The notes under the pieces were generated by a model. It saw only the letters and a program-made list of their open reading frames with translations, ran no database searches and was not told where the DNA came from. The translations under genes were made by a program, and so were the position numbers. From IMG/VR virus record IMGVR_UViG_3300031787_000609, positions 1-29,643 of that record: a DNA stretch of 29,643 nt; one strand, given 5' to 3'. Of this stretch, positions 16,628-25,380 are shown in pieces (position 1 is the stretch's first letter; every line of letters starts with the position of its first letter). Origin of the DNA: a virus.

Positions 16628-19600
16628 ATGGCACAAGGTTCTTCAAACCCAACAACAGACATTAAAAAGGTTGCTGGCACAGCAGTCGATACAAACACAG
16701 GTAATGCTTCTGCAGGAACGCAACGTGTAGTTCTTGCATCTAACCAACCAGTTATTCCTGTTTCAGATAATGGTGGTTCAATCACAGTTGATGGTACTTT
16801 CTGGCAAGCAACACAACCAGTATCTGGTCCACTAACAGACACTCAATTACGAGCTAGTGCAGTTCCTGTTTCTATTGCATCTGTTCCATCACATGCAGTT
16901 ACAAACGCTGGTACATTTGCAGTTCAAGTAGATGGTGCTGCATTAACAGCATTACAACTTCTTGATAATGCTGTTGCAACAGACGGTTCAGCAGCTGTAA
17001 CTGGCATGTTCCAGGTTGGTGGTACTGATGGTACAAACGCTCAGATTTTATCTACAAACACATCTGGTCATGTAAACATTGCAGATGGCGGCAACTCTAT
17101 TACTGTCGACGGTACACTTGCATCAACCCAGTCTGGAACATGGACAGTTCAACCAGGCAATACTGCCAACACTACTCCATGGTTAGTTAAGCCAGCAGAA
17201 TCTCTTGGCACTGCTACTGCTCTTGGTGCTCTTAACGCAGAAATCGTACAAGCACTAAACGGAAATCTCGGAGCAGGTGCTACCATTACCGCTACCGCAA
17301 CACCTGTTGGGGTAACGTTAACACCATATGCGTCTTACGATGGTGGAACTAACTGGACAGTAACTCAATTCTTTAATTCTGTTAATGGCGACGTCGTACC
17401 TACTTTAACATCATTTACTGTAGGCGAAGCATATTCGTTGTCTGCTGGTGATGGCGCAACACACGTTAAAGTCAGAGCCACAGGTTGGACTAGTGGTAGT
17501 GTTACTGTTAGATTATCTGCAAGTAACTCTCAAGGCTTAGTCAACTTAAAGGCGACTGCAACTCATGACGACCCAGTTGGTTCATTCATTATTCAAAATG
17601 GTGCTTACGCTTCATCCACTGCTCCATCTGCTGTTGCAAACGGAGACGCTGTTCGTTTATGGGCAACTACCTCTGGTGCATTGAATATCGCCGATGGTGG
17701 CGGTAACATTTCTATTGATGACGGTGGAAACAGTATCACTGTTGATGGTACTGTTACTGCTAATGCTGGTACTGGTAACTTTACAGTTACGCAAGCTACA
17801 GCTGCCAACTTGAATGCTACTGTTACAGGTACCGTTGAACTTGGAGCTACTTCTCTAGCTGCTTTGGAAAACATTAGCGTAACAGTTCCAGGTACAGTTG
17901 ATCTTGGTACAGTTTCATTAACAGCACTAGAAACAATAACTGTTACATCAGGCACTCCTAATAACTTTCAAAGTAAAGCATATGGTGCCGTAACCACAGC
18001 TGCACCAGCATATACAAATGCTACAGATAATGCATTGAGCTTAACTACCAGTGGTTCATTACGCACTGCAGTTTCTGAAGCATTACCTGCAGGTACCAAT
18101 AATATCGGTGACGTTGATGTATTATCTGTAATTCCTGGAACTGGCGCTACAAACTTAGGTAAAGCAGTTGACAGTGCATCAGCTGCAACTGATACAGGTG
18201 TTGCTAGTTTAGCAATAAGAACAGATACTTTAGCAACAATAACTCCTGCTGTTAGTGATTACACACAATTGAGAGTTAACTCAGTTGGCAGACTTTGGGC
18301 ATCTGCAACAATTGATGCTGCACTACCAGCTGGTACGAATGCTATTGGTTCTATTACTAATACGTCATTTGCAGCAACACAATCTGGAACTTGGACAGTA
18401 CAGCCTGGAAATACGCAAAATACTACGCCATGGCTTGTAACTTCTGGCGCAACATTGGGTACGCCATTTATCTCCTCAATTGCACAGGGTGCTACTGCTG
18501 GAACTGTTCCATCTGGTTTGTATTACTTTAGAGTAGTCGCTGTAGATGCTTTTGGTGGTACCACTCTACCAAGTTCAGAATCAAGTGTGACTGTCACTGG
18601 TCCTACTTCAATCAACTTGCAAGTACAAGCGACCAATATTCCTGGTATAGACCATTATAGAGCATACTTTACCACAACTTCTGGTAACTATACTAGTGGT
18701 AATTACATTAGGTTTGAATCATACTATACTACAATCACTTCTTTGAGTGGTACAGCAAGTGCGACTCTACCCACTGCAAACACAACTTATGACAGCAGAA
18801 ATAAAGAATTAGCTTCATCCAACGATCCGAATAATAGCACTGTTATTAACCTTGCTGGCAATGCGGTATTTACAGGTAATACTACTGATATTTCAGAATT
18901 TTCTCAGATTTCTTTATCGGTATATTCATCCCATGCATCAGCGACTGATGGTCTTTCTTATCAATTCTCTCAAGATGGTACTAATTGGGATCAGGTAAAT
19001 ACAGCAAGCGTATTAGCTACAACTGAGCTATCGATCATTCTTGCTAGTAGACTTCGTTATTTTAGACTCGTTTATACTAACGGTGCTACCACTACTACAA
19101 CATTAAGAATACAAACTCGTCTATGGAGAACCAGTTCTCCATCTACTATTAAAGAGTTAGCATTAGCAACAAAAGAGCAAGATTTAGTAACACAGACTCG
19201 TTCTGTATTGACTGGAAGAAACGTACCAGCTGGAACTACATTTAATGATGTAGTTGTCAAACCTGCTTCTACTGCCGCTGCCGCAACTGATACTGCCTTA
19301 GTTGTTGCAGTTAGAGATTCAGTACCTGTTACTGGAACCTTTTACCAAGCAACACAACCAGTATCATTAGCTTCTGTTCCATCTCACCCAGTAACGAATG
19401 CTGGCACTTTTGCAGTTCAAGTAACATCGGCTCCAACTACTGCAGTAACTGGCACTTTCTGGCAAGCAACACAACCAGTATCTGGTACAGTTACAGTAAA
19501 TCCACTCCCAACTGGAACGAATTCAATTGGTAAACTTGCTGCTAACTCTGGTGTCGATATTGGTGACGTTGATGTTTTATCAATCGTACCTGGAACTGCT

Positions 19601-22600
19601 GCAACCAACTTAGGTAAAGCAGTAGACGGTGTTGCTGGTGCTACAGACACTGGTGTTATGGCACTTGCAGTTAGAGATGATGCTTTAGCTACATTAACAC
19701 CAATAGATGGCGACTATACGCAACTAAGAGTTACTTCTCAAGGTAGATTGTGGGCATCGGCAACGATTGATGCTGCGCTACCAGCTGGTACAAATGCTAT
19801 CGGTTCTATCACTAATACTACTTTCTCTGTTACTAATGCGGTTGCTACTAACTTAAAGGTGGAAGCTCAACAAGTACAAGGTTCTGCAGCCACTCGTTGG
19901 TATACACAGATATCCGATGGTACCAATAGTCCAGCTATTAAAGCAGCATCTACTGCAGCAGCTACTGCTGATCCTGCGATGGTTGTATCTTTCGCTGCTG
20001 CTAACTCTGCTACTAAGATTAGCGATGGTACTACCACTGCTACAGTTAAAACTGCTATCACCGAACCAGCGTTTGGTCTTGATACTGCACTTACTGTACA
20101 GACTCGTGATCCAGTTCGTATTCGTCCTTCAGAAACTTATCGTGACCCAGTTGATAAGATGCGTGTTTCTATGGGTCAGTCTCTTATCGATACTGACTTT
20201 GAATATGGTATTCAGCCAACTAAGTGGGAGAGTTTGACACTACTAAACAATAGAGCTACAGCTTTCTACGATGTAACTCAAGTTGTTCCTGGTGTTATCA
20301 ATACCACAACAGTTAGTGTTGGTAATATAACAGCATCTGGTAAAACTGTTACAGTTACTGGTAATAACTTCAATGGCGCATTCGTTGTTGGTCAGCCGTT
20401 TTTTATAACTGGCACTTTAGATACTGCCAACGCAGATGGTTGGTGGATTGTTGATTCTGTAGTTTCCAATACACTGACTTTCTTAGTTAATAATGCCCCA
20501 GCAGCTAGTCTTTATGACGCTACTAAAACTTACATATATCCAGGCACATTCTTTACTGGTTCCAGTATAGCTCTTCCTTCTAATACTACAATTGCAGCTA
20601 CAGTTGCTACTGCTGACACTGTAGGTAACTTTACTTGTGGTGCTACAGCAACTCTTGCAGTTGGTAATCCAGTTTATGTAACTGGCACTAACTCTGGTAC
20701 TGGTTCTATCTCTGGTTATGCTTCAGGTAACGTTTATTATATTATTGCAACTAACGGTTCTACTACATTCCAACTATCTGCAACTCCAGGTGGTGCAGGA
20801 GTAACAACTGTTGCTGGTTCATTAACTGGTTTATCATTCTCTATGAATGCTATTACTGTAACTGGTACTACTGTTATAGTTAGAACTTTAGCAGACCATG
20901 GATTGCGTGTTAACAATGGCATTTATATGAAAGGCACTACTGGTGTCACTGGCGGACCAGTTAATGGTACTTGGAATATTGCCACAACACCATTAAATAA
21001 CGTATTTACTTATACTACTAATGCAACTGCAACTGGTGCGATTACTGCTTCAGCTGGTGTAAGCGCAACTCTATATCCTCGTCAACCTGGATATATTGAA
21101 CATCGTCCATATGATGGTGGTGTTCAATTCTCTAACGAAACTGCGTATCATGGATATTCTGATATCCGTCAAACACGTCGTTACTTCCGTTATCAATCTG
21201 GTAAAGGTATTCAGTTCTCAACTGGTACTATCATGAAGCCACCATTCTATGTCGATCAGTTGACATCTTCTGGCACTACTGTCACTGTTACTACTAAGTA
21301 TCCTCATGGATTATTAGTTGGTTCAACTGTAATTGTTTCTGGGGCTACTCCAGCAGCATATAATGGAACTTTTACAGTCACTGCTTCTACACCATTAACT
21401 ATCACTTACACAGCAGGTTCTGCACCTGGAACTTCTCCTGCCACTGGATTCCCTATTAACGTTAGCCCTGGAACATGGTACGGTGGTTCTAACCGTGTTG
21501 GTATGTTTGACCAACAGAATGGATTCTTCTTTGAATTTGATGGACAGACACTATATGCTGTAATTAGAAAGTCAACAGATCAAATTTCTGGTAAGGTTGG
21601 TGTTACTTTAGGTAGTCAAACTGTCACTGGAACTAATACGTTCTTTGCAAGTCAATTAAAACCTGGCGATCAAGTTGTTATCCGTGGTATGGCTTATCTT
21701 GTTCAAAACATTCAAAGCAATACATCTATGACAGTATATCCAGAATATCGTGGTGTTACTACTTCTAATTGCATATGTACTAAAACAGTTGAGATTAGAA
21801 CTTCACAATCTGGGTGGAACATTGATACTGTCAACAGCGGAACACGTTCTTTAACTAACCCAAATGGTTTCCAATTAGACTTGACTAAAATGCAGATGTT
21901 CTATGCTGATTATAGCTGGTATGGTGCTGGTGCTGTTCGTTTTGGTTTCAAAGATCAACGTGGTGAAGTTATTTTCTGTCATCGTGTTGTTAATAGTAAC
22001 GTTAACTACGAAGCATATATGCGCTCTGGTAACTTACCAGCAAGATATGAAACAAATACTCTTCCTGCAAGAACTCACTTGACAGCAACATTAGCTGCAG
22101 CAACTACTACTGGTGGCACTATTACTGTTGATGCAACAACATTATTCCCATCAAGCGGTACTGTAATCCTAACGCAATCTACAGCAACAGGTGCATACTC
22201 TGAATATATCACATACTCAGCTAAAACTGCTACCACTTTCACTATCACTGCTCGTGCACAAACTGGTGGTGTTGGTACTGCGCAAACCTTTACTTATAGT
22301 GCAACTGCTCCTATTAAAGTTGAACTATATGCCCCACAAGCTGCTCAAACTCTAAGTCACTGGGGTTCTTCTGTTATTATGGATGGTGGATACGATGACG
22401 ATAAATCTCTGGTGTTTAACACTGGTATGACTACACCTATGGTAACAGCCACAGCAGGAACTCGTTATCCACTAATGAGTTTACGTTTAGCTCCTACTGT
22501 AGACAATGGTATAACTGGTCTACTTGGCGCTCGTGAAATTATTAACCGCATGCAATTAGCTTTAAGATCTATCGGTACTTATACAACTAACGTAGCGTTC

Positions 22601-22951
22601 CGTATTGAAATTTTACTTAACGCTCGTGTTAGCGGTGGAACATTTGCTCCTGTTGGTGGTTCTAGTTTATCACAGATCTGTTATCATACAAATACACAGA
22701 CGGTGGCTGGCGGTGAGTCAATGTTTGCGTTTTATGCAACTGCAAACGACACCAACTCTATGGACTTAGAACAGGTTCGAGATCTAGGTACTTCTATTCT
22801 TGGCGGTGGTACTACTCTATCATTCCCTACTGGAAATAATGAGAAGTATCCAGATGGTCCAGATATTGTTACCGTTATTGCTATTCCACTAACATCAAAC
22901 GCATCATCAAGTATTGTGGCTAGATTGAACTGGACAGAAGCTCAAGCGTAA
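16628..22951 (+). CDS. Giant fibre/adhesin-like virion protein
   Basis: 2107 residues, starting one base after the upstream stop, RBS AGAGG. The N-terminus (KKVAGTAVDTNTGNASAG, QRVVLASNQPVIPV) is a motif seen in large aquatic-phage structural proteins. About nt 16790-19820 is built of imperfect repeats: TFWQATQPVSG three times, SGTWTVQPGNT twice, and a segment of about 95 residues twice (18083-18364 and 19505-19819). An interposed region at about 18440-18800 (SGLYYFRVVAVDAFGGTTLP) looks like a fibronectin-type fold. The C-terminal third starts at about 20120 (DKMRVSMGQSLIDTDFEYGI, QPTKWESLTLLNN) and includes a YYIIATNGSTTFQLSATPGG module, two HGL-type modules, and a conserved-looking end (FYADYSWYGAGAVRFGF, NYEAYMRSGNLPARYE) known from T4-like aquatic phages. 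No chaperone domain is seen. I infer a large appendage whose C-terminal part is conserved and whose N-terminal part varies. Confidence 0.82.
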   Translation: MAQGSSNPTTDIKKVAGTAVDTNTGNASAGTQRVVLASNQPVIPVSDNGGSITVDGTFWQATQPVSGPLTDTQLRASAVPVSIASVPSHAVTNAGTFAVQVDGAALTALQLLDNAVATDGSAAVTGMFQVGGTDGTNAQILSTNTSGHVNIADGGNSITVDGTLASTQSGTWTVQPGNTANTTPWLVKPAESLGTATALGALNAEIVQALNGNLGAGATITATATPVGVTLTPYASYDGGTNWTVTQFFNSVNGDVVPTLTSFTVGEAYSLSAGDGATHVKVRATGWTSGSVTVRLSASNSQGLVNLKATATHDDPVGSFIIQNGAYASSTAPSAVANGDAVRLWATTSGALNIADGGGNISIDDGGNSITVDGTVTANAGTGNFTVTQATAANLNATVTGTVELGATSLAALENISVTVPGTVDLGTVSLTALETITVTSGTPNNFQSKAYGAVTTAAPAYTNATDNALSLTTSGSLRTAVSEALPAGTNNIGDVDVLSVIPGTGATNLGKAVDSASAATDTGVASLAIRTDTLATITPAVSDYTQLRVNSVGRLWASATIDAALPAGTNAIGSITNTSFAATQSGTWTVQPGNTQNTTPWLVTSGATLGTPFISSIAQGATAGTVPSGLYYFRVVAVDAFGGTTLPSSESSVTVTGPTSINLQVQATNIPGIDHYRAYFTTTSGNYTSGNYIRFESYYTTITSLSGTASATLPTANTTYDSRNKELASSNDPNNSTVINLAGNAVFTGNTTDISEFSQISLSVYSSHASATDGLSYQFSQDGTNWDQVNTASVLATTELSIILASRLRYFRLVYTNGATTTTTLRIQTRLWRTSSPSTIKELALATKEQDLVTQTRSVLTGRNVPAGTTFNDVVVKPASTAAAATDTALVVAVRDSVPVTGTFYQATQPVSLASVPSHPVTNAGTFAVQVTSAPTTAVTGTFWQATQPVSGTVTVNPLPTGTNSIGKLAANSGVDIGDVDVLSIVPGTAATNLGKAVDGVAGATDTGVMALAVRDDALATLTPIDGDYTQLRVTSQGRLWASATIDAALPAGTNAIGSITNTTFSVTNAVATNLKVEAQQVQGSAATRWYTQISDGTNSPAIKAASTAAATADPAMVVSFAAANSATKISDGTTTATVKTAITEPAFGLDTALTVQTRDPVRIRPSETYRDPVDKMRVSMGQSLIDTDFEYGIQPTKWESLTLLNNRATAFYDVTQVVPGVINTTTVSVGNITASGKTVTVTGNNFNGAFVVGQPFFITGTLDTANADGWWIVDSVVSNTLTFLVNNAPAASLYDATKTYIYPGTFFTGSSIALPSNTTIAATVATADTVGNFTCGATATLAVGNPVYVTGTNSGTGSISGYASGNVYYIIATNGSTTFQLSATPGGAGVTTVAGSLTGLSFSMNAITVTGTTVIVRTLADHGLRVNNGIYMKGTTGVTGGPVNGTWNIATTPLNNVFTYTTNATATGAITASAGVSATLYPRQPGYIEHRPYDGGVQFSNETAYHGYSDIRQTRRYFRYQSGKGIQFSTGTIMKPPFYVDQLTSSGTTVTVTTKYPHGLLVGSTVIVSGATPAAYNGTFTVTASTPLTITYTAGSAPGTSPATGFPINVSPGTWYGGSNRVGMFDQQNGFFFEFDGQTLYAVIRKSTDQISGKVGVTLGSQTVTGTNTFFASQLKPGDQVVIRGMAYLVQNIQSNTSMTVYPEYRGVTTSNCICTKTVEIRTSQSGWNIDTVNSGTRSLTNPNGFQLDLTKMQMFYADYSWYGAGAVRFGFKDQRGEVIFCHRVVNSNVNYEAYMRSGNLPARYETNTLPARTHLTATLAAATTTGGTITVDATTLFPSSGTVILTQSTATGAYSEYITYSAKTATTFTITARAQTGGVGTAQTFTYSATAPIKVELYAPQAAQTLSHWGSSVIMDGGYDDDKSLVFNTGMTTPMVTATAGTRYPLMSLRLAPTVDNGITGLLGAREIINRMQLALRSIGTYTTNVAFRIEILLNARVSGGTFAPVGGSSLSQICYHTNTQTVAGGESMFAFYATANDTNSMDLEQVRDLGTSILGGGTTLSFPTGNNEKYPDGPDIVTVIAIPLTSNASSSIVARLNWTEAQA
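18083..18364 (+). repeat. ~95-residue internal repeat, copy 1
   Basis: It begins LPAGTNNIGDVDVLSV and ends RLWASATIDAALPAGTNAIG plus SITNT. The same order of motifs (GDVDVLS, ATNLGKAVD, ATDTGV, DYTQLRV, GRLWASATIDAALPAGTNA) recurs at 19505-19819. DNA identity is partial, so the duplication is not recent. Confidence 0.85.
19505..19819 (+). repeat. ~95-residue internal repeat, copy 2 (with a short insertion)
   Basis: It begins LPTGTNSIGKLAANSGVDIG, with about 10 extra residues relative to copy 1, then follows the same motifs through to AALPAGTNAIGSITNT. Confidence 0.85.
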
Positions 22952-22958
22952 CTAAATA
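22952..22958 (+). promoter_or_regulatory. Late-promoter-like CTAAATA before gene 13
   Basis: CTAAATA directly follows the stop of the giant fibre gene. A start about 6 bases downstream (near 22964) gives a leader of about 20 bases holding the RBS AAAGG (22973-22977) before the ATG at 22984. This spacing fits a working late promoter for the gp13-gp14-gp15-gp17 set. Confidence 0.55.
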
Positions 22959-22983
22959 TAATAAGAGAATATAAAGGTCTACC

Positions 22984-23721
22984 ATGCCAGTAACCAGTAA
23001 AGAACAGTTAAAAGAATATTGCTTGCGAGCACTGGGAGCACCAGTGCTTGAAATAAACGTCGATGAAGATCAGTTAGAAGATCGTATCGAAGAAGCATTA
23101 GAGTACTGGAGACAATATCACCCAGATGGTGTTGAAAAGGTTTACCTAAAACACCAAGTAACTGCTCAAAACATAGCAAACAAGTACATAGAATTCCCAG
23201 ATTTGGTGTATGGAATCACGCGAGTTATTCCATACAATCAAGGGTCTTCTTCTAAAAATCTATTTGATCTTCAATATCAACTTAGACTAAATGACTTGTA
23301 TGATCTAACATCAACTTCGCTGATTTATTATAAAACTGTTATGAGTCATCTGGCTTTGCTAGATCTAGAACTGAATGGACAGACATTGTTTAGATTTAAC
23401 CGCAGACAAAATAGGTTATATCTTGACATCAACTGGGAAAGCGATATTGTTGAAAACGAATTCATAGTTGTTGAAGCGTATCGCGCACTTGATCCAGTAG
23501 AGTACAGCAAAGTTTGGAACGAATCTTGGCTAAAACACTATGTAACAGCACTGTTTAAAAAGCAGTGGGCAGTCAACATTAAAAAGTTTCAGGGCTTACA
23601 ACTTCCTGGTGGCGTAACTTTAGATGGTAATGGTTTGTACGACGAAGCCACTAAAGAAATTGACGACTTAGAAAATGACCTAATGACAAAGTCTGCACCT
23701 TTGGATTTCTTCTTAGGATAA
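22984..23721 (+). CDS. gp13: Neck protein gp13 (T4-like head completion)
   Basis: 245 residues; T4 gp13 is 309. The N-terminus (SKEQLKEYCLRALGAPVLEI, DEDQLEDRIEEALEYWRQYH) is the hallmark of gp13 in T4-like aquatic phages, followed by KVYLKHQVT and a mixed alpha/beta body ending in EIDDLENDLMTKSAP. In T4, gp13 binds below the portal after packaging and forms the neck with gp14, making filled heads able to join tails. It acts in the host cytoplasm during assembly. Its start has a good RBS and a late-promoter-like motif upstream. The next gene starts one base after its stop. A strong hairpin lies in its first 70 bases. Confidence 0.93.
   Translation: MPVTSKEQLKEYCLRALGAPVLEINVDEDQLEDRIEEALEYWRQYHPDGVEKVYLKHQVTAQNIANKYIEFPDLVYGITRVIPYNQGSSSKNLFDLQYQLRLNDLYDLTSTSLIYYKTVMSHLALLDLELNGQTLFRFNRRQNRLYLDINWESDIVENEFIVVEAYRALDPVEYSKVWNESWLKHYVTALFKKQWAVNIKKFQGLQLPGGVTLDGNGLYDEATKEIDDLENDLMTKSAPLDFFLG
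23026..23050 (+). other. Strong hairpin near the 5' end of gene 13
   Basis: AGCACTGG (23028-23035) pairs perfectly with CCAGTGCT (23041-23048) over a 5-base loop. A G-U and a C-G pair extend it to 23026-23050. The perfect stem begins at base 45 of the gene. There is no U-tract. Confidence 0.7.
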
Positions 23722-23722
23722 T

Positions 23723-24634
23723 ATGGCAAGAAATGTCTACTTTTCTCATGGAACTAAGAACGAACAGTTCCTAATTGAGGATATTATTGTTGAATCACTT
23801 GCCATTTATGGGCAAGACTTTTACTACATTCCACGAACACTGGTTTCTAAAGATAACATTCTCGGAGAAGATCGTCTTAGTGAATTTAAGACAGCGTATC
23901 CAATTGAAATGTATTTAGAAAACACTGAAGGGTTTGAAGGACAGGGCGCATTTATGCAAAAGTTCGGCTTGATGGTTGAACAAACTGCAACATTAACAAT
24001 GGCTCGACGTCGCTGGGATCAGTTAGTTGGTCGCTTTGGTCAAACGATTTTACCTAACCGTCCATGTGAAGGAGACTTACTTTACTTTCCATTGACAAGA
24101 GGTTTATTTGAGATTAAGTTTGTGCAACATCAAGATCCATTCCATCAACTAGGCAAGCTATATGTGTATAAGCTGCAAGTTGAATTGTTCCAGTACTCTT
24201 CAGAACGTATTGATACTGGAATTGAAGAGATTGACGCATTCGAATCGTTAAAGAGTTTTACTACAGATTCAACACGATCACAATACGGTGGAGTTTTTGC
24301 AATCAATGTGACTAATAATGGTACAGGTTACAACAGCGTTCCTAACGTTACAATAACAGGCGGTGGTGGAAGTGGTGCTACTGCATATGCTGTTATTGGA
24401 ACTGGTGCAACCTTAGGTAAGGTAGTTTCTATTGTGGTGTCCAATCCTGGTGAAAATTACGAAACTACACCGACTGTTACCATAGCTGCATCAGGTGGAG
24501 TTAGAGCGACAGCAGTTGCAGTAATTAAACCAGATATTGACAGGGTAGATTCTTTTGGTGATAACAATGCCTTTAAAGAAGAGGGATCTAACTATATGTT
24601 CAATGAGTCAAACCCATTTGGTGAGGTAGAATAA
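23723..24634 (+). CDS. gp14: Neck protein gp14 (T4-like) with extra C-terminal beta modules
   Basis: 303 residues; T4 gp14 is 256. Residues 1 to about 182 are the gp14 core (NVYFSHGTKNEQFLIEDIIV, LGEDRLSEFKTAYPIEMYLE, GDLLYFPLTRGLFEIKFVQH). gp14 sits below gp13 and closes the neck, providing the surface for the tail. Residues about 188-265 hold two units of a G-x-G-Y-x-S-x-P-x-V-T-I module (GTGYNSVPNVTITGGGG and GENYETTPTVTIAASGG). The protein then returns to a typical gp14-like end (FGDNNAFKEEGSNYMF). The same module is in gp18 here, so it is an add-on, probably exposed on the virion surface. It overlaps gp15 by one base (TAATG). Confidence 0.93.
   Translation: MARNVYFSHGTKNEQFLIEDIIVESLAIYGQDFYYIPRTLVSKDNILGEDRLSEFKTAYPIEMYLENTEGFEGQGAFMQKFGLMVEQTATLTMARRRWDQLVGRFGQTILPNRPCEGDLLYFPLTRGLFEIKFVQHQDPFHQLGKLYVYKLQVELFQYSSERIDTGIEEIDAFESLKSFTTDSTRSQYGGVFAINVTNNGTGYNSVPNVTITGGGGSGATAYAVIGTGATLGKVVSIVVSNPGENYETTPTVTIAASGGVRATAVAVIKPDIDRVDSFGDNNAFKEEGSNYMFNESNPFGEVE
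24289..24525 (+). repeat. Two G-x-GY-x-S-x-P beta modules inserted in gp14
   Basis: Unit 1 has GTGYNSVPNVTITGGGG and unit 2 has GENYETTPTVTIAASGG, each followed by an A-T/V-A-x-A-V-I strand. Three related units lie in gp18 (about 27331-27910). They lie between the gp14 core and its C-terminal tail. Confidence 0.75.
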
Positions 24635-25380
24635 TGCTAAGTGGAAATGTATTTTATCATGGTATAATTAGAAAAACCATAGTTTCGTTTGGCAAGCTGT
24701 TTAGTTCAGTTTACATAGATCGCAAAGAAGGAGACTCTGTAACAGGTACTACCGTTCAGCGTCTACAAGTACCGCTAGCATATGCCCCAAAAGAAAAGTG
24801 GTTAGTTAGATTAGAACAAGATCCAGATCTATCCAACAATACATACACCTCTCTACCAAGAATGTCTTTTGAGATACTTGGTTATACGTATGACTCTACC
24901 CGCAAAACAAATAGAATGCAAAAGATTGTTTGTGGTAGCGGTGAAGACAGTATGAACTTTGTTTACTCACCAGCACCTTACAATATTGAGATAGCTTTAT
25001 ACATTCTAACAAAGACTCAAGAAGATGGTTTGCAAATCATCGAGCAGATCCTTCCAACGTTCACTCCAGAATATACTCTTTCCATAAAGGTGCTACCTGA
25101 AATGAACATCATTCAAGATGTTCCTGTTATCCTAAATTCAGTTAACGTTCAGGATGACTATGATGGTGACTTTCAAACTCGCAGATTCGTAACACATACT
25201 TTAAACTTTACGTTGAAAACTAATCTGTATGGCGCTATTGAAAACAATAAGGTTATTGCAGAAGCAGGAGTCAATTTGTCAGAAAATCAAGACGGATCCT
25301 CACCTTATAAAACTTATACCGCGACTGGAGATTCTACAACATCTACAGTTACAGATGAAAGTTGGATTGATAATTTCTAA
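24634..25380 (+). CDS. gp15: Tail completion and sheath stabiliser gp15 (T4-like)
   Basis: 248 residues; T4 gp15 is 272. The N-terminus (MLSGNVFYHGIIRKTIVSFG, KLFSSVYIDRK) and LQVPLAYAPKEKWLVRLEQD are diagnostic for gp15. Further motifs are LPRMSFEILGYTYDSTRK and LPEMNIIQDVPVILNSVNVQ. In T4, gp15 forms a hexameric ring on the last sheath and tube ring, stabilises the extended sheath and provides the docking face for the neck. The last 30 residues are polar and probably flexible. Translation is coupled on both sides by one-base TAATG overlaps with gp14 and gp17. The direct overlap with gp17 leaves no room for gene 16. Confidence 0.95.
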   Translation: MLSGNVFYHGIIRKTIVSFGKLFSSVYIDRKEGDSVTGTTVQRLQVPLAYAPKEKWLVRLEQDPDLSNNTYTSLPRMSFEILGYTYDSTRKTNRMQKIVCGSGEDSMNFVYSPAPYNIEIALYILTKTQEDGLQIIEQILPTFTPEYTLSIKVLPEMNIIQDVPVILNSVNVQDDYDGDFQTRRFVTHTLNFTLKTNLYGAIENNKVIAEAGVNLSENQDGSSPYKTYTATGDSTTSTVTDESWIDNF

